Source: Anaspis maculata
Lineage: Eukaryota; Arthropoda; Insecta; Coleoptera; Scraptiidae
Direction: 5' to 3'
DNA length: 64,000 nt
Assembly: GCA_949128115.1 (NCBI GenBank)
Contig: OX421965.1
Coordinates: 33,227,681-33,291,680, forward strand
The position numbers and the translations under genes are program-made. This document shows, piece after piece, positions 24,186-35,586 of the stretch; within the stretch, counting starts at the first letter, position 1; each line of letters begins with the position of its first letter. The notes beneath the pieces were generated by a model, which did no database searches, was not told the DNA's origin, and was given only the letters and a program-made list of their open reading frames with translations.

Positions 24186-25779
24186 ACGAAAACGCTGGGA
24201 GTGACCGAAACCAAAGTGGAAAGATTAACATTCTACAACCACACGGAATGTGCATGCCTGGAAAAATCTAAAATTGCAACGTCGACACCATCAACAGCCG
24301 CGTACCTCGAAGACTCTTCCAGCATCAACTCCGGCTTATCCGTCAGATCTGCGAGCTACCGTGATTCGCTCCGACCGGAAAACATGAGACGGTAAGCTTG
24401 CATCTTGCATTAAAACTGAGTACTAACAGCTCAGCCTGGCAGCATCAGTCAGTCAGTAAGCCAACCAGCCGACCGACCGTTCATTCCATTCACGTGAGCG
24501 TGAAAAAGCCCCGCGCTGTCAGCGAAAATCTGATTGATCAGGGATTTAGATAATACACGACGTGTTTGTTGTAGATTTTACATTTCAAGACTTGAATCTG
24601 ATGTGAATTTGCCTACAAATTTGCCCGTGAAATACCTACGTTGGGTCATGAACACGCGGGTAGGAGATAAGTTTGTATGCAGGATGAGTTGGCCCTTTCG
24701 AATTTTTTGTTAGGTACGATTACATTTCATACTATTATTATTCGTTTATTTAACGTCGGCCTATTTTCGCAACGAGGCCCAACACCGACGCCGGTGAATG
24801 CTTTCCTCCACTATACCGGAAATTTTGCCGGACCCCTGTGTGTTCCAACACAGCGTAGGGATTTTTAACGACCACCAACATCGCATGGGGTCGGCACCAT
24901 CGTTTGTATTTCACGTGCTATGTGACACACGCGCGTCTTGCATTTAGCAAGCATTCCAATTAAACCAAGGAGCTTGTTTTCGAGGCGAAAATCCGTCCCC
25001 GGCGGAGATCGAACCCGCGACTTCTGCGGAGTGGTAGTCGAACGCGCTAACTACCACACCACAAGCTCCTTATTTCATAGTAGGATTACTGATAATCACG
25101 ATTTGTATCCTTGAAAATCTGAACATTTGAAGATTTCTTAAGAATTTGATCGAGAACAACATAATGATATAGGTTCGAGGCTTGGCATTTTTTTGTGTGT
25201 GAAAGGTCGAAGAAAAATTCAAACTTTGAGATTTTATAACTTTAAAACTGCTTTGTGGTGCCACAACATTTTTTTCGATATCGAGAACTGATTTGTTCAT
25301 CAGTTTATTTCATCCTAGATCGCGTTCTAAAGTAAAGTAAAAGATTACTAGAAGTAAATAGTCATAATAAGTTGTTCTGCAAATATTGACGCTTCAACTT
25401 GAGAATATTTGTTTACAGGTGCAGATGTCCTGAGCTTTTCACCCCGCGATTCCGGAACGACTTGCGCTGCACATGCGATTGCGAAGAGTCCGACGAAGCC
25501 TGCCAAAATATGAAGAAAGGACACGAACACGTCAGCTTGTCCGATCGAAGGTACACGATCTTTTCGATTTTTCTTCTTATCAATCCATATACCTACTTGT
25601 TTCACAAATTCCAATTATGTTCGTTACATCAAACCTTCAATTTTTTCAGATGTATCCAGCAAAACAAGTGCGAACTACCCGTCTGCGAGTACGGCATCTA
25701 CCTGCGCGACATTGGCAGGTGTCAGAAGAAAGAGGAAAACATGAACAGCTATAGAAAATTGCGCATAAGGAATTATTAA
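24186..25779 (+). CDS. PDGF/VEGF-related growth factor, last three exons (partial)
   Basis: Three exons read in frame: 24186-24391, 25419-25550 and 25650-25779, joined by GT-AG introns whose phases match. The first exon carries KVERLTFYNHTECAC, the typical end of a PDGF/VEGF cystine-knot domain (hydrophobic strand, N-H-T, then C-x-C), followed by a Ser-rich linker. The second and third are Cys-rich (CRC, CTCDC, then five more Cys) and basic, like the C-terminal tails of insect Pvf ligands and VEGF-C/D. The protein should be a secreted dimeric ligand for a Pvr-type receptor tyrosine kinase. The exons with the signal peptide and core knot are upstream and I could not find them, so start and total length are unknown. 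Which Pvf paralogue it is cannot be told. Family assignment is fairly sure; completeness is not. Confidence 0.75.
24866..25069 (-). mobile_element. tRNA-derived SINE
   Basis: On the minus strand the element begins at 25069 with GGAGCTTGTGGTGTGGTAG. It has an A-box-like TGGTGTGGTAGTTAGCGCG and a good B box (GGGTTCGATCTCC), with a T-arm that pairs (GCGGG/TCCGC). The acceptor stem of a true tRNA does not form; instead AAGCTCC closes the repeat about 100 bases on. The tail (AACGACCACCAACATCGC on the plus strand) also occurs at 12083. It lies in the first visible intron of the growth-factor gene. It is a SINE, not a tRNA gene. Confidence 0.65.
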
Positions 25780-26107
25780 TAATCGCATCCCCGTATTATT
25801 ATGCAATTATGACATTGTGTAACTGTATGTTGAAACAATGGCAATAGTGATTATACCCAGTGATACTTTAGCAAATCCAGTGACTGATATGCAACCGCGT
25901 CTTATAAACTATTATACTCTTCTCAGTGTGCTATGCTCGTAATGATATCTAGAAAAAACCGCAGCGACGATTTTTTTTTTGTTCGTATCGTATTAAGTGT
26001 AAGTGTAATTTTTTATGTGTACCCATAAACCTAGTCTTTAGGTCAAATTAGGTGCTGTATTTTAAGCTTCCAATGATATAAATTAAAAACAGAAGATAGC
26101 GAATAAA
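25780..26107 (+). promoter_or_regulatory. 3' UTR and polyadenylation signal of the growth-factor gene
   Basis: AT-rich sequence after the TAA stop, with AATAAA at 26102-26107. No competing exon is seen in between. Confidence 0.55.
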
Positions 26108-26401
26108 TAGGCCTTTTATTTTGTTTTGCATAAAATAAGCACAACTTTTCAAAATTCATTCCAACTCCGATGGTCTTTCCATTACTCAATAAGGTACTAG
26201 CTTCGTTAAGCCTCTAGCAGCTTCAATGTGGTTCTATTGTAACCTGGGGGCCATTTCATGAAACTACTTTTCAACTCTTCACTTTGCCCTTTGCAAAAAC
26301 TAAAAGGAGTTGCTGAACAGAGTCTTTTCTCAGAAACACAAACGTTACCAAAAGAAATTAGTGGTAATTCTATAGAATTTTAACATCCTTTGAAATCTTG
26401 A

Positions 26402-27130
26402 ATGGTGGAGACGCACAATGTAAGGAAGCTCAACGATGTTACCACGAAAGAAAGTTACCTATTACCGAGGATAGACGATACACTGAGCACCGTTTCTGGA
26501 TCAACATGGTTTACGACACGACCTGAAAAGTGGCTGAATAGAAACCTACTGGCAAGTGAGACTCCACCAGGACGACGAAGAAAAGACGGTTTTCTTGGCA
26601 GGCAATAGCTTGGACTAGCTCTCCGTCATGCCATTTGGACTTTGCAATGCACCTGCCACTTTCGAGCGTTTGATGGAATGTGTCCTCCGGAGACTGACGT
26701 GACAGGCTTGCTTGGTCTATCCGGATGACTTGATGGTGATCGCTCGCAAGCACTCCTGAATCCACCATTGAATACGTGGACGACCTGAAACAACGATTTA
26801 ACGACATTCAGGAGTTGGTGAGGGAGCGCATAAGCTCTGCAAGTGACCGGATGGATGGGTACCAATTATGACAGGATCAAGAGGGCAAATTCAGGAGAAT
26901 TCCATATATAGGAAACCTGGTTTGGCTGCACAGCCCTCAGTGGAAGAAAGGGCCAGTCTTTCAATCTCCGTCCGTAGAGCTGTATCTGAGAAGAGAAGGA
27001 GAAGAGGATATGGATCGCTGGAAGAAATAATGTGTCTGCTCGAGACGGAGAGGCCTAAGAGGGGTCAGTGTTACGCGAAAACTCTGAAAGAATCGCCAAG
27101 TACCGTGAAAGAAACAGCGTGAGAGATACG
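26402..27130 (+). pseudogene. Degenerate Ty3/gypsy pol fragment
   Basis: The plus strand encodes RKLNDVTTKESYLLPRIDDT, a reverse transcriptase segment. A shifted frame follows with VMPFGLCNAPATFERLME and, after more stops, YPDDLMV at the polymerase active-site position. Near 26920-26980 NLVWLHSPQWKKG matches the end of gypsy integrases. The RNase H and most of the integrase are missing, so a large internal deletion joined RT to the integrase tail. GAGGGGTCAG followed by TGTTACG at 27070 looks like a polypurine tract and LTR start. Multiple stops and frameshifts make it dead. Confidence 0.7.
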
Positions 27131-27400
27131 CTGTCTCTTCTTTGGTCTTGGACTCGGTCTTGGATCTTTGGTCTCGTATTAAGTTTGCCCTTTACTTCTA
27201 AAAAATTCGTCAAAAAAGCCGTAGGTGTAGCTCTACCCTGTGACTCGCAGCTGGCAAATTGCTGGAATCACTTGTCACCGGTTGCGATTCTTATATGTTC
27301 AGTCAACGACTGCAAAGAAAACAGACAAAGGAATAGTTGGGAAAATGAGATTGAATCTCAGCTTCTTGGCTTAGGGCAGAGAAGATACGCGTTCAAGGGG
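27070..27400 (+). mobile_element. Probable 3' LTR remnant of the dead gypsy element
   Basis: It starts TGTTACGCG directly after a polypurine-like run, in the order expected downstream of the integrase tail. The 3' border was not found. No coding content. Confidence 0.4.
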
Positions 27401-27414
27401 TCTGTAGAATAATT

Positions 27415-28117
27415 AAAGGGGGACTGTGGGTGAAATTTTGTGTCAATTTTGAAAGTTATATAGCTGCGGGATGGCTTTAGTTAATTTTGAGTAAAAATCG
27501 CATCGAAAAATTCCAAGCCGTTAACGAAATTATCGTAAATTTTGTGGGCTGAATATGACGTCATACTGCGCACCAGAAAGGACAGGTCGGCAGGCCAAGG
27601 CACCACGCCAACAATAACTAGACCTTTATAAAATGAAACAAGTTTACCAAACGGTAGACGCAGGTCATTTAACTTTAATTCCAAAGTACGGTGAACCAAA
27701 TTTCAGTAGACATTTTTAAAACAATTAAAGTGCGACTCTACCTTTCAATGAAATAAAGCGGCAATATGGCGAAATCGTGAAGTCGCACTTTAATTACGTT
27801 TTTAAAAATGTCTACTGAAATTTGGTTCACCGTAATTTGAAATTAAAGTCAAATGACTTGCGTCTACCGTTTGTCCGTTTGGTAAACTTGTTTCATTTTA
27901 TAAAGGTCTAGTTATTGTTGGCGTGGTGCCTTGGCCTGCCGACCTGTCCTTTCCGGTGCGCAGTATGGCGTCATAATCAGCCCACAAAATTTACGATAAC
28001 TTCGTAACGGCTTGAAATTTTTTGATGCGATTTTGACTAAAAATCAACTAAAGCCATCCCGCAGGTATATAAATTTTAAAATTGACACAAAATCCTACCC
28101 ACAGTCTCCCTTTGAAT
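27415..28117. mobile_element. ~700 bp palindromic element upstream of gene A
   Basis: TTAAAGGGGGACTGTGGGTG at the left is inverted at the right end (CCTACCCACAGTCTCCCTTTG). The arms run about 330 bp with few mismatches: GGCAGGCCAAGGCACCACGC against GCGTGGTGCCTTGGCCTGCC, and GTGAACCAAATTTCAGTAGA against TCTACTGAAATTTGGTTCAC. The centre is near 27765. The ends differ from the CAGGG foldbacks, so this is a separate family. It ends about 400 bp before the gene A promoter. Confidence 0.8.
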
Positions 28118-28518
28118 AGGTACCTGGCTCAATGATAAGATGCTTGATGCAATAATTAGGACCAGGTGCTTAACAATTTATTTTATTTCCAAAATAATAC
28201 CCTTTCCGATACTATTGATAAACCACCAGTTTCCTTAACATATTATTATACCTCCGTTATAGCCTTGCAAAATTCGGTGCCGTGTAAAATGACAGTTTAA
28301 TCGTGCATTTTTTATCAAGACTTGTCTATGGGAGCTCTAGAGTATTAAGCTAATCATGCATGAATTATTAATTTAGGTAGGTACCTAATGTAAAAGTAGG
28401 TGAAAAAAATAAACATTTTAATCTCTGTAGCTTATAAATTTGCAACCAAGACTTACACTTTGAATTTCCTCAACAAACAAGAATATAAACAATGATGATT
28501 TCAAAATATAGAACTTAC

Positions 28519-28545
28519 TATAAAATGTTTGGGGCCTTCGTTCAG
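28519..28545 (+). promoter_or_regulatory. Core promoter of acid phosphatase gene A
   Basis: TATAAAA at 28519-28525 is followed about 25 bases later by GTTCAGA, an arthropod-type initiator. The ATG lies at 28589. Spacing fits a TATA/initiator promoter with a 5' UTR of about 45 bases. Confidence 0.5.
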
Positions 28546-28588
28546 AACTCAGATGTTAGGTCTCGTACACTACAACACTACGTCCAAA

Positions 28589-31154
28589 ATGTACCGCCAA
28601 AAGCTTTCCCTGGTCTTACTCCTTGCAACTTTTACGTTACTTGACGTAACATACGCCAAAGATCCAATTCTGGTCCATGCAGTGAGTACTTCTACCTACA
28701 AGCTAATAAATAATATACTTTACACCAGATTTTTTCCAGCTCTTCAGACATGGGCACAGAACACCCGAACCTGGATCATGCTATGTCACTGATCCCTACA
28801 GGGACTCAACCTTTTACCCATATGGCCTTGGCCAACTGACTAACGTGAGTAGATACCTACGTATTTTTCTGAAATCTTCAGCAAAAGCGGGTAATTATTC
28901 AACAATTCTTTTGAAGCACACAATAAATCTTTCGGGAAACAATGGAAGCAATAATGCCATTTGTAAACGGCTTCTTCTCGAATGAAAAAAGAAAATTCGA
29001 AATTATATCGCTTAAAATACGATTTGTCAGTTTATGGCGTCAACATCTTGGCTGGAACTGGTTGAAAATAGCTCATATACAGTCAACAACGAATGATTTA
29101 AGATAAAATGCAATGTGTAATTGAGGCGCCAAAATGTATTTGCCATCACTCACATCTTCCTTTTCGAGTCCGTGATAAAAATGCAATTTCAGTGCCTTGT
29201 TACACAAATAACTACTATTAGAATCGATTACAAAGTGGAACTTTTACTTTTCAGAAAGGAAAAAACCGAGAGTACGACTTGGGAAAGCTTTTGCGGGAGA
29301 GGTACGACAGTTTCCTCGGAGACATCTTCACCGAAGACATTTTGGATGTACGCAGCACTTCGTACAATCGCACTAAAATGTCGCTGGAACTGGTCCTGGC
29401 CGGCCTTTTTCCCCCAAAAAGTTTCCAAATCTGGAACCTGGACATCGGACTCAAGTGGCAGCCCATTCCGTTTAACTACCGGGACCTGCAGGACGACAAC
29501 CTTCTGGGTGACTTTACGCATCCAGATTTCACCAACTACAGGTACAACGTGTACTTGCAAAACAAAGAGTTGCAAGACCTGTTCAAGCAAGACGACTCAC
29601 TTTATCAGTATCTGAATGAGTTCTCCGGAAACAACATCACGAATTTTGACGGGGTGATGGGACTTTACGATGTTTTGATGGCCGAGGTACGTTGATTCCT
29701 TTTACCTAAAGAACTTTTTGCTCGTGAGAGGTGCTGTGTTACTGTTAATAACACATCCAAATAGGGCATTGCATTGCATTTTGCATTGTATGCATTAGCA
29801 CAAAATTGTCGTATATCTATTATTTTTTTCTGGCGGTCCACAGAAGCTTGATTTTTCAATGCAAACTAATGAAACTCCGGGGAAGAGATGCAACAATTTT
29901 GTGCCAATAAATATATCTCGGTTTATATGCAATACAAATGAAGTGGCCGATGCCCGATCTGAATGGGCTCTTACTCTTATGGATACGAAGTTAGCAAGAC
30001 CTTGAAACCAATTTCTTTAAAACCTTTTTCCAGTCTCAACTAAACTTGCCTCTACCAGAATGGACCAACACCGTTTTTCCAGACAGAATGAAACCTCTTG
30101 CTGGGTTATCTTTTGCCATGAATGCCGGTGACTTATGGTTGAAACAACAATCCTCAGGTAGGTACATATTTTCACCTACTAATACGGGGTGTCTCAGAAA
30201 TCGATCTCAATCATGAATAATACACCAGATTCATTAGATAAAAAATCTTGAAAAACATGTGTCATATAATTGTAGGTAAGTATGTAGGTAGTTATCCTTT
30301 TCTTTTCAAGATACAGTTTCATTAATATGTAACTCCACAGCCTATTTAGTTTCCAATTTTCAGGTGCCTTGATCCAGAAAATTGTCCAAGACTCCCTGGA
30401 TAAAATCAACGGAACTGTGAAACCCAAACTTTTCCTTTACTCTGCCCACGACATCAACGTGGGGGCCATGTTGGAAACTCTGGGTGTCTACGACAGACTT
30501 CCGCCCATTTACGGATCATGCGTTGTTTTTGAGGTCCACCAAATTGATGGTATCTACGGAATTAAGGTGAGAAACATTAGATTGTGACGATTTCTCGTTT
30601 CGCAATCTGATACCTACTAATGAGTTGTTTTATAAGGAGGTCTTGAATAAGCTTCTATCTTCTCCACAAAGTTCTTTTTATGATCAAAATTTGCCAACCT
30701 GTTTCGGTTGACTTGCAACCATCTCTGACAAATAAATGTAATAAGTTTCATAATTGCTACAAATAGTTGTGACAAATGATATCATAACAATCAGATTGAA
30801 CAATTTCATATAAAATTAAGGAATTACTGCCGTTTTACGATGTTTTACACACTTTGTATAATTACTATCACGTAGATGGTTTCAGGCCAACCGAATCCAA
30901 TCGGCAAATTTTGATGATAAAAAGAACTCTGTGAAAAGACTGAAAGCTAATTCAAGACCTTTTTGTAATGCTGCAACTCCACAAGCCCATGGAGACCTTT
31001 TACATCAAAATGTTTTGTACAGTTATTCTACATCAATTGGGCTACAATCGCCAATAAACCACAACTCTTGAAGCTCCCCGAGTGTGAAGAGTTTTGTCCT
31101 CTGGACCAGTTTATATCCATCGTCGAGAAGTATTACCCTCCAGCGACCAAATAG
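28589..31154 (+). CDS. Secreted histidine acid phosphatase, gene A (Acph-1-like)
   Basis: Six exons: 28589-28681, 28740-28844, 29255-29686, 30034-30157, 30364-30566 and 31023-31154, in frame to a TAG, giving about 362 residues, normal for the family. Residues 1-23 are a hydrophobic signal peptide starting at the ATG after the promoter. Exon 2 carries RHGHRTP, with the nucleophilic His and phosphate-binding Arg residues. Exon 3 has VRSTSYNRTKMSLELVL, the RST..R segment that supplies a further substrate Arg. Exon 5 has SAHDIN, the catalytic His-Asp. The last exon has CEEFC. It should hydrolyse phosphate monoesters outside the cell or in lysosomes or venom/saliva-type secretions; the substrate is unknown. 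Exon 3 is a fusion of what are two exons in genes B, C and D. AATAAA lies at 31230. All catalytic residues are present, so it is probably functional. Confidence 0.87.
30640..30960. mobile_element. Foldback MITE in intron 5 of gene A
   Basis: AGGTCTTGAATAAGCTTCTA and GTTCTTTTTATGATCAAAATTTG at the left are inverted at the right (CAAATTTTGATGATAAAAAGAAC, then AGCTAATTCAAGACCT). Arms are about 90 bp. It lies wholly inside the intron and does not touch splice sites. Confidence 0.7.
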
Positions 31155-31234
31155 TAGGTACCTACATGAGTATTGGTCGATACATACTTCTATAAAAGCA
31201 AAAAGCGCTTCTTAATTGATAACGATCACAATAA

Positions 31235-31917
31235 ATAAACTGAAAGCATTACCTAAAGATCTTTTTTATTTGGGTACCTTCTTCCTAGCAGGGTTTCTCA
31301 ACCTTTTTCTAGTCATGCACTCCAAGTCTAAGATCAGAGTCTAATGAATGTTGCGAATGCTGATCGATGAACGATAAGGTGACCTCAATCAACGGGGAAG
31401 AAAGAGTGGCAGAGCTACGCCTGAAGAAAAAGGAACCGCTTCCACGTAATCGATGGATTTTGTGTGAAGTGGTTACCTAGATGAGAGGTCGCTGGGCACT
31501 GGGCAGTGGTAACCGCACTGAACAGAAGTAAGGCAATTGGCCTTTACCTCAACCTTGTGACCTCAACACATTCTAAAAGTAGCTCGGAAAGAAGTACTGT
31601 GGAAAATGTGATTCAAAGTTATGTTACAATAAACTTATGAGAATACATCCCATTAGGGCCAATTCTGTATTAAATCGTTGAAGATAAAGAGGACTTTGGA
31701 ACAAATCAGCCAATCACAGAAGGTGTTACTAGAATTGTCCACGATACTGTGCGCTCAACTGAAATATTGTCAAAAGTACCCTCCGACGTCTGGGGCCTCA
31801 AGGGCAGCACACTGAGTGGGAGAACAGGAACACTGCCACTGGTTTGATAGTTACGAATTTTATCACACACATGTTAGATACGGGAGATCGATGTAGCACA
31901 TTGAAACTTAAGGATAG
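31235..31917. other. Intergenic, nothing recognised
   Basis: Between the end of gene A and the next MITE I see no exon, RNA gene or paired repeat. Confidence 0.35.
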
Positions 31918-32063
31918 AGTTAATGGTGCGATTCTCTAAAAAATTACATTCCATAAAGGCTCTGTTACGTTGTTATTACCTAGGCAACAGCCAATGGCTA
32001 ACACGAATTTTTACATAACAAAACGTTTATGGAATGTTAGTTTTTACAGAATAGCACCATTAA
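31918..32063. mobile_element. Small foldback MITE
   Basis: AATGGTGCGATTCTCTAAAAA and TTACATTCCATAAA at the left are inverted at the right (TTTATGGAATGTTAGTTTTTA, AGAATAGCACCATT). About 145 bp, immediately next to another foldback. Confidence 0.65.
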
Positions 32064-32341
32064 ATTGGTGAAATAATGCGTTGCGAAATCAATCGCAGTG
32101 GGCTTATTCCTTGACAGGAATTTACCATTCAGGTTTTTGTGGTAAGATACAAGGATTTACTTTAGTTTTAGCCTATAGACCTCCTCAAAATCCAAAAGTA
32201 ATTTTTTCAAAACTTATATTTTTTGAATTTTTCCGTCCTTGTAGCTTTCCAAAAGACCTGAAGTGAGAATTTCTGTCAAGGAATAAGCCCACTGCGATTG
32301 ATTTCGCAATGCCTTATTTCACCAATTCAACTCCATCCTCA
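32064..32341. mobile_element. Foldback MITE, 'AATTGGTAAAATA' family copy 2
   Basis: Left arm: AAATTGGTGAAATAATGCGT through GGGCTTATTCCTTGACAG. Right arm: CTGTCAAGGAATAAGCCCAC through TTTCACCAATTCAACTCCATCCTC. Same family as 7617-7836. Confidence 0.7.
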
Positions 32342-32985
32342 ATACAACAGATGAAGCTGGCAGATAACGGACTTGTGGGTTTCACTTAAGTAATTAGTAA
32401 ATAAAATTAATATAGTAACAAGTGATATAATTATATTGACGCGGGCGATAACAACTTGTACAACTGAATTCAGAAATACATTGTTGAGTTACTCGGAATG
32501 CGATACCTTTAAGACACCTGTACCTATGAAAGAGCTGTTTAGGTCAGTGGGTAACAGTTCTGTTGTGGTTAGATGTACGCTTTTTTCCTATATTATTTGA
32601 AAATGGCGTCTATTTCCGCCCTGTATTCAATTTTTGTCAATACAAGAGACATCAAAGAAGCCTTTGACATTTGAGATTGTTGAAGAAAATATTGCTAACC
32701 TCTGGAAGCGAATTCGATTTTCTGACGCTTTTGATCTAAAAAATGTATGCTCTCTCAAGGACCGGAGAACCGGTGAAAGGTTCCAGAACAACAGTCGCAG
32801 GACACCGATGCCCACTGATAGAGCAGTGGTTTTTTTTTATTCAAAACATCTAAAAAAACAACTAGGGAAACCCTCCACTATACGCAAGATTCCCTTTTGT
32901 GTACTTGGCCTAGGATCTTTTTCCTTTGTAAATAAATTCCAGGACACCTGTATAATAAATATATATTATTTGGTTAGGTACATCC
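32342..32985. other. Intergenic, 3' flank of gene B
   Basis: No gene is supported. A minus-strand AATAAA (32836-32841 on the plus coordinate) could polyadenylate gene B. The 132-codon plus-strand frame starting at 32634 overlaps the 3' end of gene B and shows no domain. Confidence 0.35.
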
Positions 32986-32989
32986 AAAA

Positions 32990-34656
32990 TCAATTTACAG
33001 GAAAGTATGTTTCCGCAATCGTAACAAATTGATCGAAAGGACAGAACTCCTCACATTCGGGTAGCTTGAGAAGTGTCGGTTCGCTGTTAGTCCAGTTGTG
33101 GTAGAATATCTGGAATTACAGGTTTATGTTAGGTACCCACGGTATGTAGAACTATATTCTTGTTTTGTTGGGGAGCATAGACACGTCAGTACCTTAACTC
33201 CATATACACCACCCACTTCATGAACTTCGATCATAACGCAAGAACCAAACGGAGGTGGAAGGTTATCGAAGACACCCAGGGTGGTCAACAACACACCTAC
33301 GTTGAAGTCGTGAGCAGAATACAAGAAGAGCTTCCGCGTCTGTGGGACCAGATAACCATTGAGCTTCTTCAAGGAATCCATTACGATCTTTTCTAAAAGC
33401 GCTCCTGTAGAAAGAAATAGATTTGAGTTGTTTCTCACGCTGTATTCATGTACCTATTACTGAATTATTTAAAGCGTCTATAAGTTGCATATTATTATAC
33501 TTGTGACAAGCACTTGGAGTTTAAGTTTATAGTGATCTTACAGTGGGGATGTATTTATATGAAAAATTGGCTTTCAGTTCTGACCTGATGTCATTTGTTT
33601 GAGCCGAAGGTCACCGGCGTTCAGCGCAAAAGCTTTACCACTGAAAGGTAGTAACACATCTGGATATATGGTTTTAGTCCATTCAGGTAGAATCAATCCG
33701 TACTCATCCTGCAATGGAATTTGATTAATTACGCAAATGCACAAAGGCATCACAGAAGATATGCTTGTCACCTCAGTTTTCAGAACATCGTATATCTCTT
33801 GCACTCCATAGAAATCAGTTACATTCTTTCCAGAGTGCTGCGAAAGGTAGTTGTAGAGATCTTCGTGTCCGGTGAAGAGGTTCGATTGGCTTTTCAAGAA
33901 TACGTTGTTTCGGTAATTGAGATAGTCTGCATTGGCGTATTCTGCTAGGATCTAGAAAGGTCCCAGTGTAACTTTAAGTCAAAAATAGAAGTTATTGTGT
34001 CTATCGATGGGATGATTGGATGTATCTGACCATAGCTGATGCTAGATCAGCAGATTATTATGTTGAGAAAAAAAGAAGAGTTAAAATAGACAAATGATGG
34101 ATAGGTGTAGGAATCGGACTTACATTATCCTTTTCCAGTTCCACGTAATTGAAGGGAATCGGCTGCCAGATTTCTCCCAAGTCAGAATTCCAAGCTTGGA
34201 TTCCTTTCGGTGGGAATAAACCTGCCAGAACTAATTCCAGGGACATTTTAGTTCGATTCATGCCAGTGCTGCGGACATCCATAATGTCCGTGGTGTAGAG
34301 ATCTCCGAGGAAATCATTATACCTAGTTCTCAAAAACTGTCCCAATTCGTACTCTCTGTTCTTGCCTTTCTGTAAACAAACTGTTACTTGTGAGAGATGT
34401 ATACCTAAACTGTGGTACAAACATTAGTCAGCTGTCCAAAACCGTAAGGATAAAAGCTGAAAGCGTAATATGGATCGTAAGGATACAAAGAACCGGACTC
34501 AGGTGTTCTATGTCCATGTCTAAACACCTGTGAGAAGCACTTGTTACTATAAAAATCGAATCGGCCTAATATAACTCTTACGGCGTGGACCAAGATGGGA
34601 TCACCAGAAGAGCCATGGATAAACAAGAGTACGAGCAGGAACAGTTTTTGGTACAT
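32990..34656 (-). CDS. Secreted histidine acid phosphatase, gene B (Acph-1-like)
   Basis: Seven exons on the minus strand: 34656-34582, 34527-34423, 34369-34124, 33951-33772, 33708-33585, 33404-33193 and 33109-32990, ending in TGA, about 353 residues. It starts with a signal peptide (MYQKLFLLVLLFIHGSSG). Exon 2 has RHGHRTP, exon 3 VRSTGMNRTKMSLELVL, exon 6 SAHDFNV with the catalytic His-Asp, and the last exon CEEFC. Exon 1 is 75 bp, exon 2 is 105 bp and exon 5 is 124 bp; exons 2 and 5 have the same lengths as in gene A, supporting common descent. It is the only member of the cluster on this strand, convergent with gene A. Introns are short (54-176 bases except the third). All catalytic residues are intact, so activity is expected. 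Confidence 0.86.
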
Positions 34657-34690
34657 TATGGACGTGGGACTTTCGAGATATTTTCTTGAA

Positions 34691-34725
34691 CATCTGAAGA
34701 TGAACCGCTGAAAATTGCTTTTATA
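34691..34725 (-). promoter_or_regulatory. Core promoter of gene B
   Basis: On the minus strand TATAAAAG (34725-34718) is followed about 30 bases downstream by CTTCAGATG, an initiator-like sequence. The ATG is at 34656. Confidence 0.45.
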
Positions 34726-35586
34726 GAAATCAGATGCATGATTCTTGTTTGTCAGAGAAAATCCTCGAGAAAATCCATAACTTTTCAGTGTATCACTGTT
34801 TGCCTTTCTCATTTAAGAATATTTGTGGTGGTAATTATGACGATTACAAGAATTTACAAACGCAATAAATTAAGAACGAAGGCTTAACTCCTCTAGCCCA
34901 TTGCAAATTGAGAGCTTATCCGTATAATTTGACATTATCTTGCCTCAAGATCAAACAGTAAAAACGGCATAAAACTTAATTTTTTTAGTCGGTTGTGGAC
35001 AAAGTTTCTCGGCGTTTTCTGCGAAATTGTTCATATTCAAAAGGTAAAAGGTTTAAATATTATACAACAAAATTCTGCGGGACGCGTTTCGGTTATTAAC
35101 TTCAAATAGAGCAGTTTTCAAGAGCGAACCAACGGATTGTGAGTATCTATATAAAAATCGTAATTTTAATTCATTCTCCATTAAAATTTTTTGACATAAT
35201 GAGTAGGTAGGTTACCTGTACCTATAAAAATATTATGTAGGTAGGGTAGGTATTTTCCAGAGGACGATTTTTATACTGAGGGTGCCTCAGAATTATTTAG
35301 TACTGCAAATGGAAATTTTTTGCTCAATTTTATCATTTTTATCTTATCTTTTTGGGAATGGTTTTTTGGCGATTAATAAAGGGAAAATATAGCAAAACAT
35401 TTCTTATTTCAATACGTGGGGAAAACCAAGCTTCGATTGTAACGACCTCGCCCGGCGTGCATTATTCAATTTTTCAAAATTCCACTTTTTTCACGAGCCC
35501 TTCGACCTCCCAACATCCGAAGCGGTGACGGTGGTTAGATTCAATTTAAATTTGACAGATAGACAGGTATTAAGTCAAGCTGTATA
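34726..35586. other. Intergenic, nothing recognised
   Basis: 35410-35560 is similar to 59235-59340 (TCGATTGTAACGACCTC versus TTGATTGTAATTCGACTT, then CACGAGCCCTTCGACCTCCCA), so it is an old repeat. No gene is seen. Confidence 0.4.

Noticed and set aside
24960..25069. tRNA gene on the minus strand
   Set aside because: A and B boxes are present, but no acceptor stem forms and the tail is shared with another dispersed fragment, so it is a SINE.
29228..29590. 120-codon minus-strand frame opposite gene A
   Set aside because: It is the antisense shadow of phosphatase exon 3, whose plus-strand frame carries the conserved motifs and splice sites.
33721..33948. 75-codon plus-strand frame
   Set aside because: Antisense shadow of gene B exon 4.
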